Shown here piece by piece: positions 47,100 to 59,242 of a DNA stretch of 64,000 bases; the stretch's first letter is position 1, and each line of letters starts with the position of its first letter. Both the position numbers and the translations under genes were made by a program. The DNA is from Chrysemys picta bellii (Eukaryota; Chordata; Testudines; Emydidae): contig NC_088792.1 of the NCBI RefSeq assembly GCF_011386835.1, positions 111,820,421-111,884,420 on the forward strand, given 5' to 3'. Under the pieces are notes generated by a model. That model was not told the DNA's origin and did not search any database. It saw only the letters and a list, made by a program, of their open reading frames with translations.

Positions 47100-47780
47100 T
47101 TCCCCTGCTCCGTGGCTGCAAACTGGGCTCTGTCTGATCCTTCTGAAGTTCTTCCAAGTCTTCTCCAGTCTTGATTAACATAAATAATTTTGCATCATCT
47201 GCAGATTTTACCACTTCATGACTCACTCTGTTTTCCAAATCACTAACAAATACATTAAACAATACCTGTCCTAGGACAGAACCTTGTGCAGCCTGCTGTA
47301 AACATTTTGCCATAATGAATATAAACGTATTTATTCCTGTGTTTTGTTTCCTGTCTCGTATCCATTTTCTGATCTATGGCAGTACTTTGCGTGTCACACC
47401 CTATTTAGTAGCCCCTTGTGAGGGACTTTCTCAAAGACATTTTGGAAGTCTAAATAAATTACATCAGTCAATTCTCCTTTATGCACTATTTTATTGGCTC
47501 ACTGAAAGAGGAGCTCTGATAGATTTGTGAGGCACAATTATCCTTTCTAGAAGCCCTTCTGGTTAGACTCTTTCAGATCTTCTAGAGTTTTTACAATTCT
47601 AGTTTTCATGACCATTTCAGGCAGCTTACTGGGTAAAAAAATTAAGGTTTACTAATCTATAATTTCTTGGATTTCCTTTTTTTTTAATATATAAGTATTA
47701 TTTTTGCTACTTTCCTATCCTCTGGTGTAAGTAATTGGTTCTAATGAGATTTCATATTTTTCATAGCAACTAAGCCGCCT
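47100..47780 (-). mobile_element. CR1 LINE fragment, RT region, antisense
   Basis: The minus strand encodes QGSVLGQVLFNVFVSDLENR, then SADDAKLFMLIKTGEDLEEL (motif C FADD changed to SADD) at 47130-47300, and upstream RT sequence to 47780. It is truncated on both sides and belongs to a different CR1 subfamily from its neighbour at 47784. Confidence 0.8.
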
Positions 47781-47783
47781 CAT

Positions 47784-48880
47784 AGAATCATAGAAGATTA
47801 GGGTTGGAAAAGACCTCAGGAGGTCATCTAGTCCAACCCCCTGCTCAAAGCAGGACCAACCCCAACTAAATCATCCCAGCCAAGGCTTTGTCAAGCCAGG
47901 CCTTAAAAAACCGCTAAGGATGGAGATTCCACCACCTCCCTAGGTAACCCATTCCAGTGCTTCACCACCCTCCTAGTGAAATAGTGTTTCCTAATATCCA
48001 ACCTAGATCCCCCCTCACTGCAACTTGAGACCATTGCTCCTTGTTCTCTCATCTGCCACCACTGAGAACAGCAGAGCTCCATCCTCTTTGGAACCCCCCA
48101 TCAGGTAGTTGAAGGTGGCTATCAAATCCCCCCTTACTCTTCTCTTCTGCAGACTAAATAACCCCAGTTCCCTCAAACTGTCCTCGTAAGTCATGTGCCC
48201 CAGCACCCTAATCATTTTTGTTCCCCTCTGCTGGACTCTCTCCAATTTGTCCACATCCTTTCTGTAGTGGGGGGCCCAAAACTGGTTGCAGTACTCCAGA
48301 TGTGGCCTCACCAGTGCCGAATAGAGGGGAATAATCACTTCTCTCGATCTGCTGGTAATGCTCCTACTTATACAGCCCAATATGCCATTAGCCTTCTTGG
48401 CAACAAGGGCACACTGTTGACTCATATCCAGCTTCTCGTCCACTGAAATCCCAAGGTCCTTGTCTGCGGAACTGCCGCTTAGCCAGTCGGTCCCCAGCAT
48501 GTAGCAGTGCATGGGATTCTTCTGTCTTAAATGCAGGACTCTGCACTTGTCCTCGTTGAACCTCATCAGATTTCTTTTGGCCCAGTCATCCAATTTGTCT
48601 AGGTCACTCTGGACCCTCTCCCTACCCTCTAGCGTATCTACCTCTCCCCCCAGCTTAGTGTAATCCGCAAACTTGCTGAGAGTGCAGTCCATCCCATCAT
48701 CCAGATCATTAATGAAGATGTTGAACAAAACCAGCCCCAGGACCGATCCCTGGGCCACTCCACTTGATACTGGCTACCAACTAGACATCAAGCAGTTGAT
48801 CACTACACATTGCGCCTGACAATCTAGCTGGCTTTCTATCCACCTTATAGTCCATTCATCCAATCTATACTCCGTGACGG
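47784..48880 (-). mobile_element. CR1 LINE 3' part, antisense
   Basis: It ends at 47784 in the classic CR1 tail (complement of CATAGAATCATAGAAGATTAGG) and preserves RT motif B to the C-terminus, plus an upstream piece to about 48880. The upstream piece (DEWTIRWIESQLD) is in another frame, so a frameshift lies near 48765. Confidence 0.9.
48015..48758 (-). pseudogene. CR1 reverse transcriptase remnant, long open frame
   Basis: A 247-codon frame: [59 protein letters not shown] and [19 protein letters not shown] are standard CR1 RT and C-terminal motifs. The catalytic FADD reads FADY (residues 30-33), so the enzyme would be dead even without the frameshift upstream. It is a decaying transposon, not a host gene. 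Confidence 0.88.
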
Positions 48881-48884
48881 TGTT

Positions 48885-48980
48885 CAGGCAGGCTGAGGCT
48901 TCGGTCCCTCCTCCTGGGGTCGTGTAGTAATTTTTGTTGTCAGAAGGGGGTCGCAGTGCAGTGAAGTTTGAGAACCGCTG
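48885..48980 (-). mobile_element. hAT-type MITE end
   Basis: On the minus strand it begins CAGCGGTTCTCAAACTTCAC and continues GCGACCCCCTTCTGACAAC, a terminus shared by many hAT repeats. Only this end is recognisable; it abuts the CR1 fragment. Confidence 0.7.
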
Positions 48981-49845
48981 TAGTAGAACACTTGGGTTTG
49001 AACCATCTGACCCTAGGATACAGTATATTCTCACTGGGCTCCTGTAAAATATGGCATTGAATATTTATTGTTCAATCCAATGTTCTGATTGGCTGCTTAG
49101 GCCTTTTTGATACACACCATATTTAAATATAGTTCAATATAAATACATCATCAGAGTTATCCAGCCATTGTATTTCCATAACAGAAGTTCATAAACACAT
49201 GGGATAAATAAGCTTACTGGAGTAAAATGATATGGAAATCTTTTCTCAACTAACTTTAGTGATATTTTAAATACCCTACTATAAGCTTAAGCAGGAAATG
49301 CAGCCAAAGCCTGTAAATATTTTTCCCTGGAGTACTCTCCCCTCCCCAGGTGCCTGCAACAATGATTTCCTGGCAATCTGGGTGCATCTTTAAACTGTTT
49401 TAGTGCCTCATAAAAAAGCGTACTTGACAATGTTAAACAGCTCTTGGTTTAGTTTTCTACTAAAACTAACTGTTCCTGTAATTGGCTACACCACCCGGGA
49501 AGTGCTGTTGGAGGAAATTTCCTGGCAGGTTCTCAAAACTGACTTCTTTTGACTAGCCTTCCACTGCTAATCCCCACTCCAGCACTATCTATTCCCGCTG
49601 TTGTAGTTGAACATTAAGGAAAAACAGGAAATATATGAAACCAAACAAATTATATGATCCACTGCCCTTTAAAAATAGTGCTTTCCTTGTGGTAGTGGGT
49701 AGCAGTTGATGGTATTTCCCTGATGGTTAGATCATTATTGCGCTTCTGTTAGAAACTGTTTGGTGACTTCAAATTTGGGGTTGAAAGCTCTTCTCGTTCT
49801 CGGCTTTAATATGTATGAACAGTATTCTGTTCTCCTTATGTGTAT

Positions 49846-50628
49846 TGTGGTGGGGTGACTGCTGCACACAGGCAGGAGAAGGGTTAAGGCAGCCTCGGAG
49901 AGGCTGCACAGAACCCAGCCAATCAGGAAAGGGTTTATTGGGAGAGCCCATAAGGAGAAGGCTTGTAGGAGCACTTCATATATAAAGGGCTATTCAGCAG
50001 CGCAAGGGGCAGTCTCTCCCTGAGGACAAGGGAGAAAGACTGTCTGCCGAGGAGCACCAAAGATACTGCACTGCTGGGCAGGGTAGTGGCGCAATAGGGG
50101 AGCTCTTGGCTGACCATGGCCAGACGGAGTCTCTGAAGCAAGGGCAGGGAAGGTGCTAGGCCTCTGGGGGAAGTGGCCCACGGAAAGTAGGCTGCGAGAA
50201 TAGGAGGAGGGGCAGTAAGAGGTTGACAGCTATAGGGTCCCTGGGCCGGGACCCAGAGGAGTGGGCAGGCCTGGTCCCCTCCCCCCTTTACCCCTAATTG
50301 CCAATGAGGAGAGTGGCCTAAATCCAGACTGTAGTTTGCCCCTGAATCCAGAAGTTAGACTAGAGACTGCAGTTGGCCGCTGAGGCAACTGGAAGGACTG
50401 CCTGTCCCCCAAAAGGGGGAGACAGCGGGCTGGGGCACAGCTGGAGGGCAGTGTTCTGAAGAGGACACGGCGGTCCAGGAGCAAGGTGGGTCCAGATGGT
50501 GGAGATGGTGGAGGAAGCAGAAGTAACAGCGAGTGAGACACGATCGTGGTCAAAGCTGGTGGTCCAAGAGAGCTAATTCTCAGCATGACCACCAGGAGAT
50601 GCAGTGGTGGTGAGTCGGCACCGTTACA
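49846..50628 (+). mobile_element. Solo LTR-like element, 783 bp, with 4-bp target duplication
   Basis: It starts TGTGGTGGGGTGACTGCTGC, ends AGTCGGCACCGTTACA and is flanked by GTAT at 49842-49845 and 50629-50632. A promoter-like TATAAAGG lies at 49981, after CCAATCAGG (49918), the order expected in a U3 region. The interior is GC-rich without coding sequence. Sense to FHOD3. Confidence 0.7.
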
Positions 50629-51156
50629 GTATATATCTCCCACCAAGAGCTTTCAGGGGACGTTAGGGTGGTTTGTGTATGTCAGGAAAGCAGAAGAGAC
50701 TTGAAGTGGTTTGCTGTGCTCATCATGGGGGAGAATTTAGCCCCTAGTTTTAACACCAACTCAATGTTGGGAACAGCCCATCCACCAGAGAGCAATGGTG
50801 AGAGCAGAGGTGTACTAAGCTCAGCAGTTTAGGTTAGCAGGGTTTTGTGCAAACGTTTTTCTGGTTTCTCTTCACACCCAGGTGAACTAAACTTCAAGTT
50901 TCAGATTTTAAAAACACAAAAACTGAAGGGAAAAATAACTCTCAGAAACCAAGTTCAGCTTTATTTCAGGTCAAAACCACTAAATTTTGCCAAGTTTCCA
51001 CTTAAAAGCATGCATGGACCCAGATTTACCAAAAGCTTCCCTCCTTCCCCATGTTTTTGGTGGTAATTCTACTGAGATATGCTCAAAACACAAGGAAAAA
51101 TTTTAAATGAATTATTTGAATTAAACTCTGAACAATTTACAGAATAAACTTGCTAG

Positions 51157-51375
51157 TACAGGTCTGTCGCATCTTACACACATTTAACATGCACGATTTC
51201 AGCTTTACACGGTCGGCAAAAACAAACAAAAAACAAACAAAAAACAACAAAAAAGAGAAAAATAACAATTTTAATACTGTACCTGTAGTGCGGGCGATTC
51301 CGTCCGCCATTGAACTCAATGTAATTTTGACTATACGCGGTTTTTGCTTTACGCGTAAGATGAGACTCGCCTGTA
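51157..51375. mobile_element. Tc1/mariner-like MITE, TA-flanked
   Basis: The left CAGGTCTGTCGCATCTTACA and the right complement CAGGCGAGTCTCATCTTACG are terminal inverted repeats with TA on each side. Internal A-rich (CAAAAAA) tract. Non-coding. Confidence 0.8.
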
Positions 51376-51970
51376 GTTATAGTCCAGTAAAGCCCCAAAT
51401 GTGCTAGGCATTGTTATAATATCTAAGAAGGTAGAGCCTCTGCCCTTCCTCTGTTCATTGTAAGATTCATATAAAAAATGACACTGCCTTCCTTCTTATA
51501 AAGAGATTTAATAGCTTGGAAGCTTTAGGGAGGTCTCCTTATTACCAAAGCTTCATTATTTTTGCAAAATATGCTGCAGCACTTTGTACATGATAAAGTC
51601 TTATCTTAAACCATTAAAACCAGATCATGGTTTTCAAGTGTACGAACAAACTAGGTCTTGTAAGACACTATTTTTGTGTGTATTTACTCACTGAATTCAG
51701 TGATTTGCAATGGCTCTCTCAAGCAGTAGTACAGGTTAGTGAAGTTCTGCTGAACTTGCTATATTAAAATAACATCAAGACATGACAATACTTGTTTCAG
51801 TGGCCATCCACTGCTTGCGGCTTTCTGTGCCTCACAATATAGGCAAAGGCATTTGTTGAAGACTGGCAAAAGACACCCTCCTGTGTCTTGATGCTATGAA
51901 GGTGAGCTGTGCATATATTAAGAGAATAGCCATTTGCATTTCAGATACATATCTAACGTTTGCTAATTTT

Positions 51971-52070
51971 GGTCCCGATCTGCAAAGATTTGCATATTTG
52001 CTTAACTTTAATCACATGAATAATCCCATTGAGTTAAAGTTAAGCACCTCTGTACATCTGCAGGATCGGC
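51971..52070. repeat. Small hairpin repeat, about 100 bp
   Basis: GGTCCCGATCTGCAAAG on the left and ATCTGCAGGATCGGC on the right pair, and TTTGCTTAACTTTAATCAC pairs with GTTAAAGTTAAGCA inside, around TAATCCCATTGAG. A common turtle palindrome. Confidence 0.75.
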
Positions 52071-52168
52071 ATAGTTAAAGCGATACAGACTGTCTAGTAT
52101 AGTGCTTTAACTTATTCCTAATTTCTGGGGAGAGGAATATACTGATTCAGAATAAGGCAGTTTTGTAC

Positions 52169-52268
52169 TGGTATTACTGCATCTAAACTAGGGGCTGCGC
52201 TGGTATAACTGTCAGTAGAAAAATCACACCCTAACCAAAATAGTTACATTGGTACAAAAAGTGTGTGG
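52169..52268. mobile_element. MITE fragment, family of 55938-56218
   Basis: ACCCTAACCAAAATAGTTAC then ATTGGTACAAAAAGTGTGTG matches the right end of the element at 55938-56218 (CCCTAACCAAAATAGTTATA, CTGGTACAAAAACTGTGTG). The left end is missing. Confidence 0.75.
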
Positions 52269-54359
52269 GTTATTCGTTCTGAATAATGGTCTGTGTGTAA
52301 AGGAAAGTCTTTGTGCAATGGAAACCATTGTCCTGGATACCCACTGACCCTGAACTACTGTAACTACCCTGTCATGGCTTCATTTTACATAGCCTTGCAG
52401 GCCAGTTAAAAGTCTGACATTAATCAGTTCTTTTTCTTCTGGTGGTTCTCAAGTTTCCCTTTCAAAGGAAATATTAATCTGTAGCTTTATCTCTCTAATT
52501 TTTGTTTGTTTTCAAGAGAATTTTTGTAAAGATTTCCCAAGTTATGTTTAGTCTGTTCGCAAATTGTTATATCAACACACTTTTGAATCTGCCCTGTCAC
52601 ACACAGATATAATATCCATAACTGTGAAGAGCAGTATGGCTCTTGGCAGCTCCAGCTCCCCTTTTGTCTCTTTCTAGGCTGGGCAGTGGGTTTATTATGT
52701 TAGAGCCAAGAGACATTTAGATTTGCGTGAGGTCTATTTCAGACCAGCAGTCTGGTGGTGTTCTCCCTTCATAATATTTTCATGACTGCAGGAGCAGGAA
52801 TATGGTGGAAAATGGATAATTAGGGCTCATTTATAAAGATTATTAATGATTTTGGTCATAGTTAAATTATAAAAATCCTGAATATCAACCTTCTGATTTT
52901 TTTTCAGCTGTCATTATATACCTTTGTATCTTGTGTTCTTTGCAAAGATGAAATGAAATACAGACGTAGATACATTTGATAAAGTTAAAGATTTTCTGCT
53001 CTACTGGCAATGAAGAAAAGGTGACCACTGAAGAAGATTCAGATAATATATCTGCAGTGCTAATTCACACTTTGCCAATTCAACAATGCTTGCAATAAGA
53101 TCTATTCCCTCACCTCAATTCTCAACAAAGATTTAATAGTAAAGGTCTCAAATTCCTAAGGCATTGGTCACTTTCACAAACTATTGTATGGTATTTACTA
53201 GTATGTGATGGAGTATTGTCATAAAATGGTTAAACTGAAGTATACATGTAACAAAGTAACAAAATAGAATGTGGTGCATTGAAATTGAATTGTAGCAAAT
53301 GCAATGGGTCAGTTTAGTTAGGTGGTTCTTTAAAAGAGTTTTGACTTGAAGGTGGCTTTTTCTTTTTACGTTGTCCAAGGTCCCCATTTACACAAATGGT
53401 TTCCCTTCCTCTTTGTTACCTCTCTCCTGTATTCTTCCAACAAGATAATGGTAAAATAATGTCCCCTTTGCCCCCAATATTTTGGTGTATAATAATGGTT
53501 ACAAATCACAAATTTTCGGGAGGAATTTAGACTTCTGGCTGCTATTATAATATTTTCCTGACACTCGTTTTGTCTGGATATACTTTCTGTGGTGGGAGTG
53601 CCCTTTCAGATGTTCCTGTATTTGGAAACCTAAGCTTGTTTAGATTCTGCTGGCTGTCACATCAGACCAAGCAAGTCTCTTTATTTTCCTCTGCCTCTAG
53701 TGAATGTAGAAGGCTGAAAATAGTTGTTAGAATAAAGACCCTCTTCAACTGTGTGTTTGAAATTGCACCTCTACCAGTTGGTCACATATGAATCCAGCCA
53801 TCATAATGTGTGTATATATTAGCTATATGGATAATAACAATAATACACCAAGACCATTTATTGACGTGTCTCAACCATTCTACATATTCATGTTACACCT
53901 CACTATGAGATTTCAGCAAACTCTGCCTTGAGCCTCATTGCTACTGTGATAGAAAAACAGCCATTTAAAGACAAATCTCTTTTAAAAATCATCATTATTT
54001 AAAATATTATTTCAAGTGCATTACAGACCCAACAGCTTGTTCCACCTGCTTGTCTTGCTGTCCGTGTTCCACTTACATACCAACACAAAAGCTGTACATT
54101 CATGTAGCATTGGCAACTGCTCTTTAAAGTTTAAACAGTTCTTTGAGTGCCATGTGTCACACCAGATTGCTGTGAAGTATCATTGAAGTAGCTTGCATGG
54201 AGTCAGTGTGTCTCTGGATAAAATCAGGAGGCCCAGGGAATTGTGATTCAAGTTCCATGCACATAATTTAGTACAAGATTATTGCATATCAAAACTTATT
54301 AAAATGTTAGTCACAACTCATATTAGGGTTGGGGGTTGATATGACTGAATTCCAGACCA

Positions 54360-54605
54360 GAATATTTTAGAGCATAGGAAATTGCATACTGAAACACACC
54401 AAATGTCTATCAAGCATACTACTCTGTCTCTGACAGTGGTCAATACCTGATACACTCCAGAGAAGGCATAATACACTCATAGTGCATCTTTGGGGAAATA
54501 TTATATCATCGCTTGGGGAAGAGGAGTATTTTTCTGATCCCAGATAGTGATCAACTTATGCTCTGAAGTATGATGCCTGATAGCTCTTGTAATTTTGACC
54601 TAGCT
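54360..54605 (-). mobile_element. Old CR1 3' tail, antisense
   Basis: GAGCATAGGAAATTGCATAC, TGTCTCTGACAGTGGTCAAT and ACCTGATACACTCCAGAG follow the reverse of the CR1 3' untranslated region (GCCAGTACCAGATGCTTCAGAG). Heavily mutated. Confidence 0.65.
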
Positions 54606-54774
54606 AACATAATTCCAAATAATGAAGTAGTAGTTGTTATTAACAATTATAGTTGTTGCTATTAATGATGAATTGGCTGTGAACTCCTTAGATCTCACAG
54701 AAGAATTTTAGGGATAGATCTGGGTTTCAGTCTTCTATGAGGGACCAAACTCCTTACCTCCACATAAGTATGTC

Positions 54775-54935
54775 CCTGATCCTCTGGATAGTTATTATTT
54801 ATTTGTATTACTTATTGTATTATTTATTTGTACTATGTGCCCAGAGACCTCAGTCAAAGAGGTTGGGCTCCAGTTTATGCTGATGTTGTACAAATGTAGT
54901 AAAAAGATACTCCCAGCCAAAAAAGCTTACAGTCT
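54775..54935 (+). repeat. Old interspersed repeat, second copy
   Basis: TTATTTATTTGTACTATGTG, GCTCCAGTTTATGCTGATGT and GTACAAATGTAG then AAAAAGCTTACAGTCT match the order of the copy at 42105-42260, including its lost left part. Confidence 0.6.
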
Positions 54936-55377
54936 CACGGTAGCTGTCTGGTCTTTTTCCTTGATCTGCTTCTAGTGTTTCTTCAGGTTTCAATCAGTCG
55001 TGACTGCTCTTGGCTGTATATTGAGACTTCAGCCTTCAAGGCAGCTACCTGGGGTTTCAAGTGATTGGACAAAACAGAACTGAACTGATGGAAAACAGTC
55101 AACTCACAATTTTGCCATTTCTCTTGTTTCATGTACAGATGTTTATACCTGAGACACTGCCCAGTTTGACCATTCTTAGAGCAGTCCTTGAATCATATAC
55201 TGTAGCCATAATTCAACAGAGCCTTTCATACCACATTAGGTGATAGAGCTGTAGCCTTTTGAATCTTTAATTCTTGCTGAAAGCTCTTTTTGAGGGTGGG
55301 TTGAAAGTCAAAGGTCATAATCTGTTTAAAATGCATTCCAAGGAAAGATTTACCATGCAAGCTGGACTATCAGGATT

Positions 55378-55388
55378 GGGGGGGGGGG
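55378..55388. repeat. Short G-homopolymer
   Basis: Eleven G in a row; similar runs occur at 11827-11836 and, as C, at 40727-40742. Confidence 0.95.
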
Positions 55389-55937
55389 CGCTAGTGTTGA
55401 AGATTATTGGATTTTTTTATGATTTTGAGTGTGATCCAACATTGTTATTGTAGCTTCACCAGAGTGCCAGAAACAAGGTTTACAGGATATCAAGTTTTAT
55501 AGCCCCTTATGTAATGTTTATCTGGGTGGACTGTGACATATTGAAATTGAATTTAATGAAACTATTGAAATTATACTTACACTGACCTGCTGCCAATGTG
55601 GCCAAAACGTCTGTCTTCTACAGGATTCCTCTTTGTCTAAACACAGACAGACAAGAAAGAGATCTTTACAGGAATAGTTTGGTCTTTTGCTGCTATTGCC
55701 TCCACCTGTGAATCAGTGGGCACTATAGACAATACAGTGCTTAGAGCAATGATAAATAGAAGGAGAGTATCTGAGTTTGTAAAGGCAGTGGAAGTGTATT
55801 CGCTCTTGTACTGCTAAGTTTGTGACTCTGAAAGGATTAGGCAAGTTAGTTTCTTTTCAGAGAAGGGATTCCTTTCTTTATGACTGCTGATCCCTTCATT
55901 CCAAAGCTCACATTACAATCATTTATGAACTAAACAA

Positions 55938-56218
55938 GGGCTTGTCTACACACAAGGGTGTACCACTTTAACTCTACCAGTATAGTTAAAGCAGTGCAAT
56001 CCCACTTAGTGTGGATGCAGTTTTATTAGTATAAAGGTGCTTTATACTTGGATAGCTATTTCTGTATGGGAAGGGGGGAATAAGCTATATGGTATAAGGC
56101 ACATTTATATAACTGCATACACATGAGGGCTTTTACCAGTATATAACTACTTTGGTAAAACAACACACCCCTAACCAAAATAGTTATACTGGTACAAAAA
56201 CTGTGTGTAGACCTGGCC
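55938..56218. mobile_element. MITE, about 281 bp
   Basis: The left end GGCTTGTCTACACACAAG and the complement of the right end, GGCCAGGTCTACACACAG, are terminal inverted repeats. The interior has the AAAGCAGTGCAATCCC and CCAAAATAGTTATACTGG motifs of a common turtle MITE. Non-coding. Confidence 0.8.
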
Positions 56219-57286
56219 AAAGCCTGAAGAACTCACATCTGCTTTCAATGATGACTACTCGTTAAATGTATCCACTAATTACAGTAGCAGTCTATCTTGC
56301 AAAGCTAGCATCTGATAAATTCTCCAGAAGTGGTTGCTTTGGTTTCTACTAGCTGCAGCCACTGTTCATCCTTGATGAAAGGGACCGTGTTGTTTGGCTG
56401 GAAACTTACCCAGCTATGCTTGATCCTTTGATTCTATTTTAGCAGACAGTTGAACAAGAGCTAAAGATTTGATACCTATTACTAATAGTGTGACTTAGCT
56501 CTGTTGCACTCTGATAGTACACTAACAATCAAGTAATAAACTTGATATAGCAAAACTAAGCCCTTTGTGCCTTTTAATGAACCAAGGTCATAATCATTAG
56601 CACTTTCCCTATATGTTTTACTGATTTGTTCCTGTACTTACTAACATGAAAGGTCCAGATTGCAATATTGCTCAGCAAAGGATTAATTTTGCTATTGCAG
56701 CAACTGCTAAGATGACAAAATTCATGAATTTAGCAACATAATGGCAAGTATTAATAAGCCTCATCCTAAATTTCATTCAGATTCTAAAATGTAGTTCTAT
56801 CATCTTTTAGTATAGCTTCTCATTATACAGTATTCCTTTATTGTTTGATACATCAGCTTTTGAAGCATTGTTGCATAACATGTTTGGAAGTGCTAGCAAA
56901 GTGTTGCACTTCTATTTTTATTTCAAAATCCCGTTATGGAGTTCGTCCTTTCAGTTAGAGCCATAATGGTGTATAGCTGGTTTAAGTGATACTGCAATTG
57001 AAAGAGGCTAAACAATTCTTTAAAAGATTTTGCATGCACCTCAAAGGTTTAAGTTAACGTAAACATTTTCTGAAATATCTGCAGCTTTTAAGGTCATCAC
57101 AGCTTAATAAAGTAGTAGTTAGCAAGGGTGTATTATGTCAGTGTTTTGATGCATCTTTGAATTAATATTTCCATGTCATTCCATGTGTCGGGAATGTATT
57201 TCTGACTAACTCATGACTGTTAACAATTTCTGTCTGTATAATCAATAAAAGTGGCACCGTGAAATGTGATCCTCTTTGGTCTGCAG

Positions 57287-57421
57287 GCCAGCATTGGGTG
57301 GTCTCCTTACATCATCTTATCGGCAGCACCAAGAATCCTTGGCAGCGGAAAGAGAGAGGCGACGTCAGGAGAGAGAAGAGAGGTTGCAAAGGATAGAGCG
57401 GGAAGAAAGAAACAAATTCAA
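57287..57421 (+). CDS. FHOD3: FHOD3 coiled-coil exon 1 (probably exon 14)
   Basis: A 135-bp exon, same phase at both ends. The acceptor is CTTTGGTCTGCAG and the donor is TTCAA|GTAGGA. The first base joins AG to give Arg. It then encodes PALGGLLTSSYRQHQESLAA, ERERRRQEREERLQRIEREE and RNKF, and leaves AA. The run of Arg/Glu heptads is the start of the coiled coil that precedes FH1 in FHOD formins; I recall GLLTSSFRQHQESLAAERER in human. Ala-Leu-Gly-Gly replaces the Ser-Pro-Ser region recalled in human. The donor has weak +4 to +6 positions. Confidence 0.96.
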
Positions 57422-57886
57422 GTAGGAGATAAAAGTGTTCATTAATGATTTGTTGCCTTAATGCAATATTTTCCTAAATAATAGGGAAATTACATTGCAG
57501 TGTTCTTCCTCCAGCTGTGTGCCAAGGTATAAATATGTTTAAAGATTGATATATTAAACAAAGGGTATTATGAATTGTAGCATTTAATGAAACTGTCAGC
57601 TTGTGCGTACCTAGCCAATTATACTGGCTAGATCATGGCACAGGCCCCAATTCATTAACCAATTTACTCTCCCTCAAACCATTATGTTTATAAGATGTAG
57701 GGGTTTGGGGGACGGGTCTCTTGCTGCCTTAATTTTTTGCTAATAAAAACATTTCACTTTTAGGAGCATAAGGTACTTTTTGAAATATTGCACTTTTTTA
57801 GAATACATTACCTCCAGTTCGCTTTAGTGCATCGAGAGTCATAGAAAATAGATGTATCAGAATCACTACACAAACAAAATACAGGG

Positions 57887-57953
57887 GCTAATCCAAATCC
57901 CACTGAAGTAAATGTAAAGACATTCATTGACTACAGTGGTCTTTGGATTAGGG
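57887..57953. repeat. Small hairpin repeat, 67 bp
   Basis: GCTAATCCAAATCCCACTG and CAGTGGTCTTTGGATTAGGG are inverted complements with few mismatches; the centre pairs GAAGTAAATG with CATTCATTGAC. Same type as 62751-62820. Confidence 0.8.
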
Positions 57954-59242
57954 ACATCGAGTTAAAATTTATATAAATCCCTCCCAAATGGGAGAAATCA
58001 AACCATTCTAAATGAAATAATTTACCAAAGGCCTGAAATTCAATATATGTATTAGGGAGCATGCAGGAGTACTGGAAATGCCATATATAAAGAATTGGTT
58101 ACCCTGTTTGTTAGTTGTACAGTATCAGAGCAGATCTCATTGGAGTGGGACTCCTTGTCCATCTGCAGTTATGAAATATTCTCTGCAAACTGTGCCTAGA
58201 AAAAATAATTTCACTGTGTCATAATCAGGGTGTGAGAAGAAGAATGGCTTTCATCAAGTAGAAGTCAGAATTTAGCAGGCTATAGACTGGAAAGAGTTGC
58301 TGTCTCCTCCATAAAGCATTTATTTTATAGCCCTAGAATATATATTAAGAATTTGGGCACTAGTTTTCATGGAAATTTGTCTATTGAGATGCAGGTTTAG
58401 GCCCTTTTCTGTTTTCGTAAGCATCTAAGAAATGGAAGCAATCTATTGTGTCTATAGTGAAGCTGGGAAAGAGGGTACTTTTTCCTGTGGTTAGTAAGAG
58501 AGGTTATATCAAATCACAAATAGAAGAGAACTAAGAAAGTTACACGTAAGCCTTCTTTAGTCAGCGGAGATGCCCTCCTGGCTATAGAAGACAGCTAGTT
58601 CAGTGAAGCAAAAAGGAACAGGAGGGCAGGGACTAGGGCACCACAATAGTCTTCGGCAGCCAAAAGCTGCCCAAGTTCTTCTGAAACAGAAGCAATTAGA
58701 TCCCAATCCTCTAGCTCTAAGCTCCTTCCAAAAACTCTCCCTCCAAATGGTATCATATAGCTACAGCAGGCAGTCATGAGACAGCCAACATCAGCTTTCA
58801 GAAAGGAAACTCCCAGACCAAAAAAGCCACACAGAGCATTTGGCAGCTTGAATGACAGATCTGCACATCTTACCGGCAACATATAGTGATAGTGCTGCCA
58901 TTGGGGATGGTTCCTAAGGTTAGAAGAATGAGACCATACAAGTGAAATTTAAAAAAAAAATCTTCCTCCCATTCCATGAGCCCCTCACAGTTGTTAAATT
59001 AAGAGTATAGTCCTGTGAAGTGCTGAACAGCCCAAATTCCTAAATACATTGGCACCCTTAACATTTTCCAGTTAGCTAAGATTTGATTGAGATAACTAAA
59101 TAACTTATTTAGGTACATGTGCAATATTTGAGTTATTTTCCATAGTAAGTGTAGAGCAGGGTTTCCCACTGTATGAGACATACTCCCAGGGTGGGGAAGG
59201 GGTGTAGAGGATTAGCTTGGAGTACATGGAGAGGCCTCTCTG

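Larger units (their letters stand above)
34742..57286 (+). other. FHOD3: FHOD3 intron (22.5 kb) rich in transposons
   Basis: Holds a GC-rich repeat (37420-37925), an LTR (38667-39481), palindromic MITEs (40590-40876), a hAT-type element (40960-41954), an old interspersed repeat (42105-42260), antisense CR1 sequence (42835-48880) split by a MITE and a solo LTR, another solo LTR (49846-50628), Tc1/mariner-like and hairpin MITEs (51157-51375, 51971-52070), MITE copies at 52169-52268 and 55938-56218, and old repeats at 54360-54605 and 54775-54935. Stretches 34750-37400, 49000-49840, 50640-51150, 52270-54350, 54940-55930 and 56220-57280 show no coding sequence; a possible degraded MITE lies around 36310-36545. 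Confidence 0.8.

Noticed and set aside
50230..50646. 138-codon open frame on the minus strand
   Set aside because: It is antisense within the LTR-like element 49846-50628 and is low-complexity Pro/Leu/Ser.
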